Source of the DNA: UBA3263 sp964554665
GTDB taxonomy: Bacteria > Bacteroidota > Bacteroidia > Bacteroidales > Muribaculaceae
NCBI GenBank assembly: GCA_964554665.1
Contig: CAZKPP010000001.1
Coordinates: 53,861-117,860, forward strand
DNA: 64,000 bases
Direction: 5' to 3'
The notes under the pieces: model-generated
Database searches by the model: none
Told to the model about the DNA's origin: nothing
Seen by the model: only the letters and a program-made list of their open reading frames with translations
In this document: piece by piece, positions 8,686 to 19,500 of the stretch
How positions within the stretch are numbered: position 1 is the stretch's first letter
Layout: every line of letters starts with the position of its first letter
Program-made: the position numbers and the translations under genes

Positions 8686-10143
8686 ATGACAATCAGAGAC
8701 CTTAAACCCACTCTCGTTTGGGAGATTTTTGACGAAATCACCAAAATTCCCCGCCCTTCGAAAAAGGAAGAGAAAATCCGCCAGTACCTGCTTGACTTCG
8801 CAGCCAAACATAATCTCGCAGCCAAAACCGACCCTATCGGCAATGTTGTTATGAGCCGCCCGGCAACTCCCGGACACGAAGATGCGCCCACAATCATTCT
8901 TCAGGGCCATATGGATATGGTTTGCGAAAGCAATCATCCCTTTGATTTTGAAAACAACCCCATCACCACCATTATCGACGGCGACTGGGTTAAAGCCGAC
9001 GGTACTACCCTCGGTGCCGACAACGGTATCGGTGTTGCTGCCGCCCTGGCCGTGTTGGTTGACCCGGAAATCGTTTGCGGTCCTGTTCAGGCACTGTTTA
9101 CCATGGACGAAGAAACCGGCATGACCGGCGCCTTTAACCTTGGTCCCGACATGATTTCGGGTGACATTCTGCTCAACCTCGACTCTGAAGACGACGGCCA
9201 GATTTTCATAGGCTGTGCCGGCGGCGTCGACACCGTTTGCATCTTTACTTATAAGCGCTCCATGGCTCCCGCCGATTTCACTTACCTGAAAATGGACGTA
9301 TCCGGCGGTCTTGGCGGTCACAGCGGCGGCGATATTCACCTCGGCCATGCAAATGCCAATAAGCTCCTTGCCCGTTTCCTCTGGGAACAGAGCCAGAAAC
9401 ATGAAATCAACCTCGTTGAAATCGACGGCGGCAACCTGCGCAATGCCATTCCCCGCGCTGCACACTGCGTTTTCGGCATCCATCCTACTCACAAACACAA
9501 ACTCGTTGCCGACTTTGAAGACTATTGCGCACGCGTAGCCAACGAATATCAGGGCCTGGAAACTACCCTTGAACTGAAACTCGACAGTGCTGAAAAGCCC
9601 GAATACGTAATCGACTCCGAAACCTCGGTCAACATTGTTCGCGCAATCTATTCCGCACCTCACGGCGTAGACTCCATGAGCCGCGATCTTGAAGGTCTGG
9701 TTGAAACCTCAACCAACCTCGCTTCGGTTAAGATGAAAGGCGAGAACGAAATCGTTGTTACCACCTCGCAGCGTTCGAGCGTTGAATCGCGCAAGTGGGA
9801 TATTGCCAACCGCGTGGAAGCTCACTTCCAGCTCGCCGGCGCCAAGGTTCAGCATGGCGAAGGCTACCCCGGCTGGCAGCCCAACATGAACTCTCGCATC
9901 ATGCACATTATCGAAGATGCCTACACCGAACTCTATGGCGAAAAGCCGCTGATTACCGCTATTCATGCCGGTCTTGAATGCGGTCTGCTGCTCGAAAGCT
10001 ATCCTAACCTCGACATGGCTTCGTTCGGTCCGACCCTGCGCGGCGTGCACTCTCCGAGCGAACGCATGCAGATTTCAACCGTTGCCCGCTTCTGGGATCA
10101 GCTGAAACTTATTCTCAAAAAAGTTTCCGACCTTAAGAAGTAA
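8686..10143 (+). CDS. pepD: Aminoacyl-histidine dipeptidase (M20 family)
   Basis: 485 aa. Metal-site motifs of the M20/PepD family are clear: LQGHMDMVCE (His, Asp), TTLGADNGIGVAAAL (bridging Asp), TMDEETGMTGA (catalytic Glu and ligand) and LLNLDSEDDG. The late His ligand lies in RGVHSPSERMQ. The family hydrolyses Xaa-His and other dipeptides in the cytosol. Length matches PepD, about 485 aa. It opens a plus-strand run; the muramidase-like gene follows after 8 nt. Confidence 0.95.
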   Translation: MTIRDLKPTLVWEIFDEITKIPRPSKKEEKIRQYLLDFAAKHNLAAKTDPIGNVVMSRPATPGHEDAPTIILQGHMDMVCESNHPFDFENNPITTIIDGDWVKADGTTLGADNGIGVAAALAVLVDPEIVCGPVQALFTMDEETGMTGAFNLGPDMISGDILLNLDSEDDGQIFIGCAGGVDTVCIFTYKRSMAPADFTYLKMDVSGGLGGHSGGDIHLGHANANKLLARFLWEQSQKHEINLVEIDGGNLRNAIPRAAHCVFGIHPTHKHKLVADFEDYCARVANEYQGLETTLELKLDSAEKPEYVIDSETSVNIVRAIYSAPHGVDSMSRDLEGLVETSTNLASVKMKGENEIVVTTSQRSSVESRKWDIANRVEAHFQLAGAKVQHGEGYPGWQPNMNSRIMHIIEDAYTELYGEKPLITAIHAGLECGLLLESYPNLDMASFGPTLRGVHSPSERMQISTVARFWDQLKLILKKVSDLKK

Positions 10144-10151
10144 TTAACAGT

Positions 10152-10856
10152 TTGCATTTGATAATCCAAAATCTCAAACGTCGGTGTGCCTGCCTTTTGG
10201 CGGGCACTCTGGCGCTTGGATTCTCTATGGTGTCCGGAGCTACAGAGCCCGACGACTCCTTGCGCTACAAAGCGCTTACGATCCACGACTTTCGGGTTGT
10301 TGCCGAAGAACTCGACATACCGGTTGCGGCAATCCGTGCGGTGGTCGACATTGAGGCCGGTCCCAAAGGCGAGGGTTTCAATCCCGACCATACACCTATA
10401 ATTAACTTTGACCTTACAATGTTTCGCCAGGCTGCGCGACGCCGCGGCATCAATCTGGAGAAATACCAAAAGAAATATCCGGTGGTTTTTCAACCGCTGA
10501 ACCGCAAAAAATATGGCTCTACCCAGGCCGCGCAGTATGCCCGGCTCGACGCAGCCATGAAAATCGACACCATCGCCGCCCTCGAAGGCACGTTCTGGGG
10601 CATGTTTCAAATCGGTGGTTTCAACTGGAAATTGTGTGGCTGCTCGTCGGTGAGGGAGTTTACTCACGCCATGGCAAGCAGCGAACTCGACCAGCTCGAA
10701 CTCTTTGCAAAATTCTTAAAGGCCCGCGGACTTGACAAATATATCCGTCAACGCAACTGGGCCCAATTCTCGCTGCGCTACAATGGCCCCTCTTACGCCA
10801 AGCGCGGATACCATACGCGCATGGCCAACGCCTACGCCAAGTACTCTAAGGAATGA
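10152..10856 (+). CDS. N-acetylmuramidase-domain protein, probably exported
   Basis: 234 aa from a TTG at 10152. This start is chosen because the next ATG, at about 10228, would remove the hydrophobic leader (CLLAGTLALGFSMVSGATE). The mature part matches the N-acetylmuramidase (DUF3380) family: IPVAAIRAVVDIEAGPKGEG with the catalytic-type Glu, TPIINFDLTMFRQ, EGTFWGMFQIGGFNWKLCG, and a late FSLRYNGPSYAKRGYHTRMA. The family cleaves peptidoglycan glycan strands in phage endolysins; here it is likely a periplasmic or cell-wall enzyme. It overlaps the next gene by 4 nt. Confidence 0.85.
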   Translation: MHLIIQNLKRRCACLLAGTLALGFSMVSGATEPDDSLRYKALTIHDFRVVAEELDIPVAAIRAVVDIEAGPKGEGFNPDHTPIINFDLTMFRQAARRRGINLEKYQKKYPVVFQPLNRKKYGSTQAAQYARLDAAMKIDTIAALEGTFWGMFQIGGFNWKLCGCSSVREFTHAMASSELDQLELFAKFLKARGLDKYIRQRNWAQFSLRYNGPSYAKRGYHTRMANAYAKYSKE

Positions 10857-12763
10857 AACTGAAATCAGGTTTATTTATAAGAATTGCCCTTGACCTCATA
10901 ATTGTTCTGGCGCTGCTGATGTTGACGCGCTGGGTGTTTTTCCTTGCAAACTCCGCTCAGTTCACCCACTCGGCCCGCGCCTATTGGCTGATGTTTACCG
11001 GTGGCCTGAAATACGACGTTGCCGCGCTGATGTATGGCAACGCCCTTTGGCTGCTGATGGTGCTGTTTCCCCTGCGCTTTAAGGAGCGTAAAGGCTGGTG
11101 GTGCGCCCAGAAATGGGTCTTTGTTATTCTGAATTCAATCTTGTTGCTGGCAAATCTGTGCGACACCGTTTTCTACTCCTATCGCCAGACTCGTACTACC
11201 GCCGACATATTCAACGAATTTTCTGCCGACAATAACATCGGCGGCATAATCTTTACCGAAGTCATCAGCCACTGGTATCTGCTGCTTCTCTTTGCCGCGA
11301 TGGTCTTTGTTTTGTGGCGCTTCTACATAAGACCGGTAAGTGACTCGTTGAGAAACTCCAAACCGTTGCGCTATTATGCAACTATGGTGCTGATGCTCGG
11401 GCTGAGTGTTTTCGGATTCATATCCGGCGTTCGCGGCTCGCTGCCGTCGCGTTTCCAGCGCCCCATGTCGGTTAACTACGCGCAGCGCTATGCCGTTACT
11501 CCGCGCGACGCCGCGGTAGTGCTAAACACTCCCTTTTCCATCATCAGGACCATAGGCCATTCGAGCCCTGTAATGCCTAAGTTCTATGGCTCCGACGAGG
11601 AATTGATGGCAGTGTATTCGCCGCTGCACCCGGGTGCAGACTTTCCCGGACCATTGTCCGGCAAAAATGTTGTTTTTATGATTCTCGAAAGTTTCTCTCA
11701 AGAGTTTTCAGGGCTGCTGAACCCCGACCATGATGCGGGCTACACTCCAAATCTTGACTCTATAATGAGCCGCTCGCTGCGCTTTGAAGAAACTTTCAGC
11801 AACACCGGCTTTTCAATTGATGCCATGCCTGCTCTGCTCGCATCTATCCCCCGAATGGACCGCTCGTTTGTTGTCAGTCTATATGGCCAGAATCAGATTG
11901 AGGGCATAGCATCGCTATTGGGCGAGAAAGGCTATCGCACTGCTTTCTTTCATGGCGCCGACAATGAGTCGCTCGGCCTTCAAGGCTTTGCGCGCCACGC
12001 CGGTTTCAAAGAGTACTACGGCCTGACCGAATATTGCGCCGACCCCGAAACCGGAGGTATGAAAGATTTCGACGGTTCGTGGGGCATTTGGGACGAAGAG
12101 TTCCTGCAATATTTCTGCCGTAAGCTCTCAAGCTTCGAGCAGCCTTTTCTGGCCGGCGTCTTTACCTTGTCAAGCCATCACCCCTTCGTTGTTCCCGACC
12201 GTTATAAAGAAGATTTCAAGCCTACTCCCGAGTTGCCCGTGCTGCAGACTATCCGCTATGCCGATATGGCTCTCGGCAAGTTCTTCAAGGAGGCATCGAA
12301 GCAACCTTGGTTTGAAAACACAGTATTTGTAATTTCCGCCGACCATACCTTTTTGCATCCGTCGCTTCATGCCGAGTATAACACCGATGTGGGCTATGGC
12401 CGCATTCCTATCATGATTTATGATCCCACCGGCCAAGCGGTAGCTCCTGATGTTAAACCCGGCATGATGCAGCAGATTGACGTTATGCCCACTTTGCTCG
12501 CGCTGATGGGCTACGACAAGCCTTTTTTCGCCTTCGGCCGCAATGTTCTTGACCACTACGGAGGCAAGCCATGGGCTATGCGCTGGACGTCGAGTGTGCT
12601 GGAAATCATGATGGATAAGCATGTTCTTCTCTTTAATCCCGAAACCTGGAAGCCTTCAGCTATGTATAATTACGAGTCTGACCCGCTTTTGCAGACCAAT
12701 GTCGTCAACACCGGCCTTCCATTGCAAGAGTCGATGGATTCGATGCTTCGTGCGGTGGTTTAG
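10853..12763 (+). CDS. LtaS-like sulfatase-superfamily phosphotransferase
   Basis: 636 aa. About five membrane helices lie in residues 8-195, followed by an extracytoplasmic alkaline-phosphatase-fold domain. Motifs are NVVFMILESFSQEFSG (metal-binding Glu), FSIDAMPALLASIPRMD (likely nucleophile region), GYRTAFFHGADNES, SSHHPFVVPDRY and VISADHTFLHP (Asp-His ligands). LtaS enzymes transfer phosphoglycerol from phosphatidylglycerol. Gram-negative relatives modify periplasmic glucans or envelope glycans, so the acceptor here is unknown. It lies directly downstream of the muramidase-like gene with 4 nt overlap. Confidence 0.85.
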   Translation: MKLKSGLFIRIALDLIIVLALLMLTRWVFFLANSAQFTHSARAYWLMFTGGLKYDVAALMYGNALWLLMVLFPLRFKERKGWWCAQKWVFVILNSILLLANLCDTVFYSYRQTRTTADIFNEFSADNNIGGIIFTEVISHWYLLLLFAAMVFVLWRFYIRPVSDSLRNSKPLRYYATMVLMLGLSVFGFISGVRGSLPSRFQRPMSVNYAQRYAVTPRDAAVVLNTPFSIIRTIGHSSPVMPKFYGSDEELMAVYSPLHPGADFPGPLSGKNVVFMILESFSQEFSGLLNPDHDAGYTPNLDSIMSRSLRFEETFSNTGFSIDAMPALLASIPRMDRSFVVSLYGQNQIEGIASLLGEKGYRTAFFHGADNESLGLQGFARHAGFKEYYGLTEYCADPETGGMKDFDGSWGIWDEEFLQYFCRKLSSFEQPFLAGVFTLSSHHPFVVPDRYKEDFKPTPELPVLQTIRYADMALGKFFKEASKQPWFENTVFVISADHTFLHPSLHAEYNTDVGYGRIPIMIYDPTGQAVAPDVKPGMMQQIDVMPTLLALMGYDKPFFAFGRNVLDHYGGKPWAMRWTSSVLEIMMDKHVLLFNPETWKPSAMYNYESDPLLQTNVVNTGLPLQESMDSMLRAVV

Positions 12764-12816
12764 ACCTTCCAGACCCTTGAGGGCGAAAATCGTGTAACTA
12801 TTAAGACTTATAATAA

Positions 12817-14805
12817 ATGAATATCAAGAGAATGTTGGCCTTATCGGCTTTCGGTTTTTCGTTAGTAGCCTTTGGCTCGGAGTGGACTTTGCAGTCGCCC
12901 GACGGTTCAATAAGAGTTACGGTCGCTTCGGGCGATTCGCTCACATATTCGGCCGATTTCAATGGCAAGCCAATAATTTTGCCTTCGACCATAGGTCTGC
13001 GGCTCACTTCCGGAGCTGAAGTCGGCCCCGGAAAGGCAAAACTTGCCGGCCGCGGCGAGGTGCGTCGCAAAATTGCGTCGCCCTTTTATCGCGCAGATTC
13101 CATAGCGGATAATTTCAACTCACTTACGCTGGCGCTTCCCGGCAGCTGGAAAGTAGAGTTCCGTGCCTACGACGACGGTGTTGCCTATCGCTTTGTCAAC
13201 GACAACAAGAAGCCGCTGAAAATCGAAAACGAACTCTCGGCAATCCGCTTTGCGTCGGCCAACAACAGCTGGGTGCCCTACGTAAAGGTAAATGACTATT
13301 CGAGCTTTGAAAAGCAGTTTCAGAACAGCTTTGAAAACACCTATACCGTAGCCCCCCTTGATTCGCTCGACCGCAAGAAGCTCATGTTTCTTCCGGTGGT
13401 GGTTCAACCCGAGGCCGACGGCCCGAAAGTGCTGATTACCGAAACCGACCTTAACAGCTATCCCGGCATGTATGTCAACGCCGTTGGCGGCGGCCGGCTC
13501 AATGGCGTATGGTCTACGCTACCCAAAAACTGGCATCAGGGCGGTCATAATATGCTGCAAAATATTGTTGACGAGCGTGAACCGTACATTGCTGAAATTC
13601 CCGGCAAGCGCTCGCTGCCCTGGCGCATAGCGGTGATTGCTCCGACCGACCTTGCTCTCGCGTCAACCAATCTGAGTTATCTGCTCGCCGAACCATCCAA
13701 AATTGCCGATAACTCGTGGATTAAACCTGGCAAGGTTGCCTGGGACTGGTGGGCCAACTGGAATCTGCGCAATGTCGACTTTAAGTCGGGCGTTAATAAT
13801 CCCACCTATAAGGCGTTCATCGACTTTGCCGCCCGTAATGGCGTCGAGTATGTGATTCTCGACGAAGGGTGGGCTGTTAATCGCGAAGCCGACCTGATGA
13901 AAGTCGTGCCCGAAATCGACCTGCCGGAACTTGTTGCCTACGCTGATTCGCTTGGCGTCGGGCTGATTCTCTGGGCCGGCTACCTGGCCTTTGACCGCGA
14001 CATGGAAAACGTTTGTCGCCACTATGCCGACATGGGCATCAAAGGCTTCAAGGTTGATTTCATGGACCACGACGACCAGATGATGACCGCCTTTAACCAT
14101 CGCGCCGCAGAAACCACCGCGCGCTACGGCCTGCTTCTCGACCTGCATGGCACTCATAAACCCGCAGGTCTGCACCGCACATGGCCTAACGTTATCAACT
14201 TTGAGGGTGTGCACGGCATGGAGCAGATGAAGTGGTCGGCACCTTCGGTTGACCAGGTTACCTACGACGTTCAGATTCCGTTTATCCGTCAGGCTGCTGG
14301 CCCCATGGACTATACGCAGGGTGCCATGCGCAACGCTACCCGCCGCGACTATCGCCCGGTCAACGACGACCCGATGAGCCAGGGAACCAGAGCCCACCAG
14401 CTGGCAATGTATATGGTGTTCGACTCTCCGCTGACAATGATGTGCGACACCCCGATGAACTACGACGATAATCCCGAAAGCCGCGACTTTATCTGCTCGG
14501 TGCCTACAGTTTGGGACGAAACTATAATCCTCGACGGTAAACTCGGTGAATACATTGTAACCGCCCGCCGCAAAGGCAATGAATGGTTTGTCGGCGGCAT
14601 GACCAACTGGACCCCTCGCGACGTAGAGGTTGACCTGTCGTTTATCGGTGCCGGTAGCCCCGTTTCTCTGCTCACCGACGGCGTGAATGCACATCGCAAT
14701 GCCCGCGACCTCAAAGTTCAAGATTTAAAATTGCCCGCCAACGGAAAGCTGTCGGTTCACATGGCTCCCGGCGGTGGCTTCGCTTTAAAGACAAATAGAA
14801 AATGA
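12817..14805 (+). CDS. GH97 glycoside hydrolase (alpha-glucosidase/alpha-galactosidase family)
   Basis: 662 aa with a signal peptide (LALSAFGFSLVAFGSEW). The N-terminal beta domain begins WTLQSPDGSIRVTVASGD; the catalytic barrel includes YVILDEGWAVN, GIKGFKVDFMDHDDQMM and VINFEGVHGMEQMKW. The order matches SusB-like GH97 enzymes. The Asp in KVDFMD sits where retaining GH97 members have their nucleophile, so a retaining enzyme, perhaps alpha-galactosidase-like, is inferred rather than a SusB-type inverting one. No susC/susD pair adjoins it, so this is not an obvious polysaccharide-utilisation locus. It overlaps nfo by 4 nt. Confidence 0.92.
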   Translation: MNIKRMLALSAFGFSLVAFGSEWTLQSPDGSIRVTVASGDSLTYSADFNGKPIILPSTIGLRLTSGAEVGPGKAKLAGRGEVRRKIASPFYRADSIADNFNSLTLALPGSWKVEFRAYDDGVAYRFVNDNKKPLKIENELSAIRFASANNSWVPYVKVNDYSSFEKQFQNSFENTYTVAPLDSLDRKKLMFLPVVVQPEADGPKVLITETDLNSYPGMYVNAVGGGRLNGVWSTLPKNWHQGGHNMLQNIVDEREPYIAEIPGKRSLPWRIAVIAPTDLALASTNLSYLLAEPSKIADNSWIKPGKVAWDWWANWNLRNVDFKSGVNNPTYKAFIDFAARNGVEYVILDEGWAVNREADLMKVVPEIDLPELVAYADSLGVGLILWAGYLAFDRDMENVCRHYADMGIKGFKVDFMDHDDQMMTAFNHRAAETTARYGLLLDLHGTHKPAGLHRTWPNVINFEGVHGMEQMKWSAPSVDQVTYDVQIPFIRQAAGPMDYTQGAMRNATRRDYRPVNDDPMSQGTRAHQLAMYMVFDSPLTMMCDTPMNYDDNPESRDFICSVPTVWDETIILDGKLGEYIVTARRKGNEWFVGGMTNWTPRDVEVDLSFIGAGSPVSLLTDGVNAHRNARDLKVQDLKLPANGKLSVHMAPGGGFALKTNRK

Positions 14806-15650
14806 AATACATAGGAGCACATGTCGCAGTAGAGGGTGGAGTCGCTTCCGCCCCGCTCAATGCCCGCAAAATCGGCGCGGGAGCGTTCGCTTTGTTTACC
14901 CGCAACCCGTCGCGCTGGAAATCCGAACCGCTCTTGCCGGCCGATATTGAAGAATTCCGCCGTAATTGCGATGAATGCGGCTATACGGCCGCGCAGATTC
15001 TGCCGCACGACAGCTATCTGATCAACCTCGGCGCCAAAGACCCGAAAAAGCTCTTTATGAGTCGCATGGCTTTTCTCGACGAAATGCAGCGATGCGAACA
15101 GCTTGGCCTTACCATGCTGAATTTCCACCCCGGTTCGCATCTCAACGAAATGACCGAAGAGGAATGTCTCGACCGCATTGCCTCGTCGATTAACAAAACC
15201 CTCGCCGCCACCAAGTCGGTTAAGGCCGTTATAGAAAACACGGCGGGCCAGGGCTCGAACCTCGGGTTCACGTTCGGTCAGATTGCCCACATTATTTCCA
15301 AGGTTGACGATAAAGAGCGCGTAGGCGTTTGCATCGACACTTGCCATGCCTTTGCCGCGGGCTATGACCTTTCAACCCCCGAAGGTTACAACGAGGTTTG
15401 GGAGGACTTTGGCTCGGCTATCGGCTTTGAGTATCTTTGCGGTATGCACCTCAACGACAGCAAAAAGGGCCTTGGCTCACACGTTGACCGCCATGAGTCG
15501 CTCGGGCTCGGAACCATAGGCCGGCCCTTCTTTGAAATGCTTATGGCCGACGAGCGTATGAACAACATTCCGCTTATTCTCGAAACCCCGAATCCCGATC
15601 TCTGGCCTGAAGAAATCGCCTATCTCTATTCCCTCCCCGGAGCAAAGTAG
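14802..15650 (+). CDS. nfo: Deoxyribonuclease IV (endonuclease IV)
   Basis: 282 aa. The start MKYIGAHVAVEGGVASAPL and the metal-site phrases LNFHPGSHLNE, VIENTAGQGSNLG, VGVCIDTCHAFAAGYDL, GMHLNDSKKGLGSHVDRHESLG and LILETPNP are all signature segments of the AP endonuclease Nfo, a three-zinc TIM barrel in base-excision repair. Length is typical. It starts inside the end of the GH97 gene, and metF follows after 1 nt. Confidence 0.97.
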   Translation: MKYIGAHVAVEGGVASAPLNARKIGAGAFALFTRNPSRWKSEPLLPADIEEFRRNCDECGYTAAQILPHDSYLINLGAKDPKKLFMSRMAFLDEMQRCEQLGLTMLNFHPGSHLNEMTEEECLDRIASSINKTLAATKSVKAVIENTAGQGSNLGFTFGQIAHIISKVDDKERVGVCIDTCHAFAAGYDLSTPEGYNEVWEDFGSAIGFEYLCGMHLNDSKKGLGSHVDRHESLGLGTIGRPFFEMLMADERMNNIPLILETPNPDLWPEEIAYLYSLPGAK

Positions 15651-15651
15651 A

Positions 15652-16560
15652 ATGACCACGGTTATTGAAAGTATCCGCTCAAGCAGCTCGCCAATATTCT
15701 CCTTTGAAATCTTGCCGCCTCTGAAAGGCAACGATATTCAAGGGGTATATAACGTTGTTGACAAACTGCGCGAGTATGACCCTAAATATATAAACATTAC
15801 CGCGCACCATAACGAAGGGTCGCGCCGACGCCCCGGAACTGTTGCGATTGCCGCTGCCCTGCAGTTCCGCTACGGAATTGCCGCTGTTCCGCATATTATT
15901 TGCATGGGATTCACCCGCGAGGAAACAGAAAGCGCCCTGATTGACCTCAATTATCTGGGCATACACAATCTGTTGCTGCTCCGGGGCGATTCCAAGGGCT
16001 TGCCCGCTCCCGATCCGGCGGTTTCCAATGTTTATGCTCTCGACTTGCAGACACAGGTTAATGATTTTAACCGTGGAATCGGGCTCGGCGGCGTTGAATT
16101 GCGAGGAATAGATACGCCGTTTGCCTACGGAATGGCCTGTTACCCGGAAATGCACTCCGAGGCTTCATCGGTGCAGGCAGATATTGAAATCGCACGTCGA
16201 AAAGTTGATGCCGGTGCGCAATATCTGGTCACACAAATGTTTTTCGATAACCGTAAGTATTTCGACTTTGTTGACCGTTGCCGAGCCGTCGGTATCAACG
16301 TTCCTATTATTCCCGGAATAAAGCCCATTGTTAAAATGGACCAGCTTCAGGTTATTCCCAAGGTCTTTTCATGTGAGATGCCCGAGGCTCTGACTTCCGC
16401 TTTGGCCGCTGCAGAATCAGATGCCGAGGCGGCCGAAGTTGGCGTTGAATGGTCGATTGCTCAGTGTAGGGAACTGATAGCGCATGGCGTGCCCGGTCTG
16501 CATTTCTATACTTTTCTTGCATCTGACTCTGTTCGACGAATTGCAAAGGCGGTTTTCTGA
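15652..16560 (+). CDS. metF: 5,10-methylenetetrahydrofolate reductase
   Basis: 302 aa. FSFEILPP at the N-terminus holds the conserved Glu; YINITAHHNEGSRR, HIICMGFTREET, LLLLRGDSKG and QYLVTQMFFDNRKYFDFVDR follow as in MetF. It is an FAD enzyme that reduces methylene-THF to methyl-THF, the methyl donor for the next gene, metH, which overlaps it by 1 nt. The pairing makes a complete remethylation step for homocysteine. Confidence 0.96.
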   Translation: MTTVIESIRSSSSPIFSFEILPPLKGNDIQGVYNVVDKLREYDPKYINITAHHNEGSRRRPGTVAIAAALQFRYGIAAVPHIICMGFTREETESALIDLNYLGIHNLLLLRGDSKGLPAPDPAVSNVYALDLQTQVNDFNRGIGLGGVELRGIDTPFAYGMACYPEMHSEASSVQADIEIARRKVDAGAQYLVTQMFFDNRKYFDFVDRCRAVGINVPIIPGIKPIVKMDQLQVIPKVFSCEMPEALTSALAAAESDAEAAEVGVEWSIAQCRELIAHGVPGLHFYTFLASDSVRRIAKAVF

Positions 16561-19500
16561 TGAGGAAAGATTTACGTCAGACTCTCAAGGAGCGGGTTTT
16601 GGTTCTCGACGGAGCCATGGGCACTATGGTTCAGCGACTGGGCCACCACGGGTGCAACGACCGGCTGGTGTTGACCAATCCCGAAGCTATCGTAGGCATC
16701 CATAGGCAATACATCGAAGCCGGAGCAGATATAATCGAAACCAACTCGTTTAACGCCAACCGGTTTTCGCTGGCCGATTTCGGGCTGAGCGACAAGGTGC
16801 GCGAAATAAACATCACCGCGGCCCGGCTTGCCCGCAGCGCTGCCGGCGATGACCGTTATGTTGCCGGCTCCATGGGGCCGACAGGTATTTCCCTTTCGCT
16901 GGGGGGCGCGGTGAGTTTCGACGAAATGGCCGAGGCTTATGCCGAGCAGGCGGCGGGTTTGATTGCCGGCGGCGTAGATCTGCTGCTGATTGAAACCGTA
17001 TTCGACACTCTGAACGCCAAGGCGGCTATTTATGGTGCCAAAAAGGCAATGGATGTTGAGGGTCGAAAAGTTGAAATAATGATTTCGGCAACTCCCACCG
17101 AGTCGGGGCGTCTTTTTTGCGGACAGACTCTTGATGCCTTTTTCGCTTCTATTTCCCATGCCGAGCCTTTAGCCGTGGGGCTGAACTGCGGTTTTGGTCC
17201 GGAGCGGATGTTGCCCTTTATTGAGCGGATGCAGGAGCTCCCTTATTTTCTGTCGCTCCATGCCAATGCGGGGTTGCCCGACGAGTTGGGTAATTATTGT
17301 GAGTCGCCCGAGCGGATGACTTTTACCCTGCGTCGGTTGCTTGAACAGGGTAAACTGAATATTGTAGGCGGTTGTTGCGGCACTACTCCCGAACATATCC
17401 GCAGCATCGCCACGGCTGCAAAACGTGCTGTTCCATATTCTCCGAAACCGTTTGCCGACCGTCTGGCGTTGGCCGGGATGGAACTGATTCCCGAAGAAGA
17501 ATTCTATAAGGTTGGCGAACGCTGCAATGTTGCCGGCAGCCGTAAATTTCTCCGGCTGATCGGCGAGGGGAACTTAGGCGAGGCGGTTGAAATTGCCGCC
17601 GCCCAGGTTGAGCAAAGCGCGCATATCCTCGACATAAATATGGATGACGGCATGCTCGACGCTTCGGCCGAGATGAATCGTTTTGTCTGCCGCCTTTCAG
17701 CGGATTCGCGAACGGCGCCCGCCGCCCTGATGATTGATTCTTCTGATTTTTCGGTTATCGAAAATGTCCTCAAATTGATTCCCGGGCGCCCGATTGTTAA
17801 TTCCATAAGCCTTAAAGAGGGTGAACAGGCATTTCTTGACAAAGCGCGCCGTTTGCGTCTGCTTGGAGCGGCAGTGGTGGTCATGGCCTTTGATGAGCAA
17901 GGACAGGCCACATCGTTTGAGCGCAGAATAGAGGTTTGCAAGCGTTCGTATGATTTACTCGTCAATAAGGCCGGATTCCGCGGGAGCGACATTGTGTTCG
18001 ACCCGAATGTGCTTGCAGTTGCAACCGGCATAGCGGAACATGCCGCTTACGGCATTGACTTCTTGCGGGCCGCCGAGTGGATTGCGCACAACCTCCCCGG
18101 CGCAAGGGTTAGCGGTGGAATCAGCAATCTGTCGTTTGCCTTCCGCGGCCATAATCAACTGCGCCGGCTGATGCATGCGCGCTTCCTGCAGCGGGGTATT
18201 TCGATGGGGCTCTCAATGGCTATTATGAATCCCGGAGAGGATATTGCGCCTCCGGCCGACGTTTCTCCGCAAATGATTGATGCTATTGACCGAGTTATAG
18301 ATAATGCGACTCCCGAAGCCACCGAAACCCTCATGGCGGCTGTTGCCGGTATGGCAAGCAGCGAAGATGCCCCGAAAAATATAGCGACAGGCTCTCGACC
18401 TTGCTCGCTCGACGAACTTATTCTTGCCGGGCGAACCGACGGGTTGGAAACTCTGCTCGATGCTGAAGTCAATCGCCTTGGTTCATCCATGGCGGTGATC
18501 AACGGGCCGCTGATGGAGGCGATGAATCGGGTAGGGGAACTGTTTGGTCAGGGGCGGATGTTCTTGCCCCAGGTTGTAAGGGCTTCGGAGGTTATGCGAG
18601 CTGCCGTAGATTATCTTACACCCCTGTTCGGCTCGGAAAAATCGGCCGATGCTCGCCCCAAGATTCTTTTGGCTACAGTGCGCGGCGATGTTCATGATAT
18701 AGGCAAGAATATTGTTGCAACGGTTATGCGCTGTTCCGGATTTGAAGTTATAGATCTGGGAGTTATGGTGCCTGCCGAAACAATTGTTGACACTGCGCTT
18801 GCCGAACAGGTTGATGCCATTGGCCTCAGCGGCCTGATCAGTCCCTCGCTGGAGCAGATGTGTGAAGTCGCATCCATGCTCCGGCAGCGTGGGGCACGGA
18901 TTCCTCTGTTTGTGGGCGGTGCAACCACTTCGGCAATGCACACTGCAGTTAAGATAGCTCCCTTATATCCGGCTCCGGTAGTTCATACTTCGGAGGCTGC
19001 ATCGTTACCCCCCACAGTGAAAAAAATCAAGGAGCTTTGGCCTGAGATTCAGGCCGAGCAGCAGCGTTTGCGTCGCGAACATGCCGACCGTTTGTCGCGT
19101 CTGACTCCCGAGCAGGCCCGATTGAGGTCAGAAGCCGTGCAGACGCCAGCTCCTGTGCCACGCAACGTAGGCTTTTTTGATTTTCAGCCTTCCATTCATG
19201 AACTTGCGCCTCTTATCAACTGGCGCGGATATCTCGGCGAACTGTCGATTGTTCCCGATTTCCAGAATCCGGACGTGATTAAGGTTATTGATGAGGCGAA
19301 AGCCGAGTTGAAAGATTTGGATGTTACTGTTCGGGCGAGAGTCGCAATCCTTCCGGCCTTCAGGTCTGCCCCCGAAGAGATAACGGTGAGTAACGGCGCT
19401 TTAACAACCCCGCGCTCGTTGCGGCCGCTCGACCATTGTCCCGCGCTGGCCGATTATGTGGCCCTGCAAAATGACCATATTGGGCTTTTCGCTACTTCGG

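Noticed and set aside
8653..9663. 336-aa minus-strand frame opposite pepD
   Set aside because: PepD metal motifs run through the same bases on the plus strand; the antisense is a by-product.
13663..14721. 352-aa minus-strand frame inside the GH97 gene
   Set aside because: The plus strand has full GH97 motifs through this stretch; no promoter or homology supports the antisense frame.
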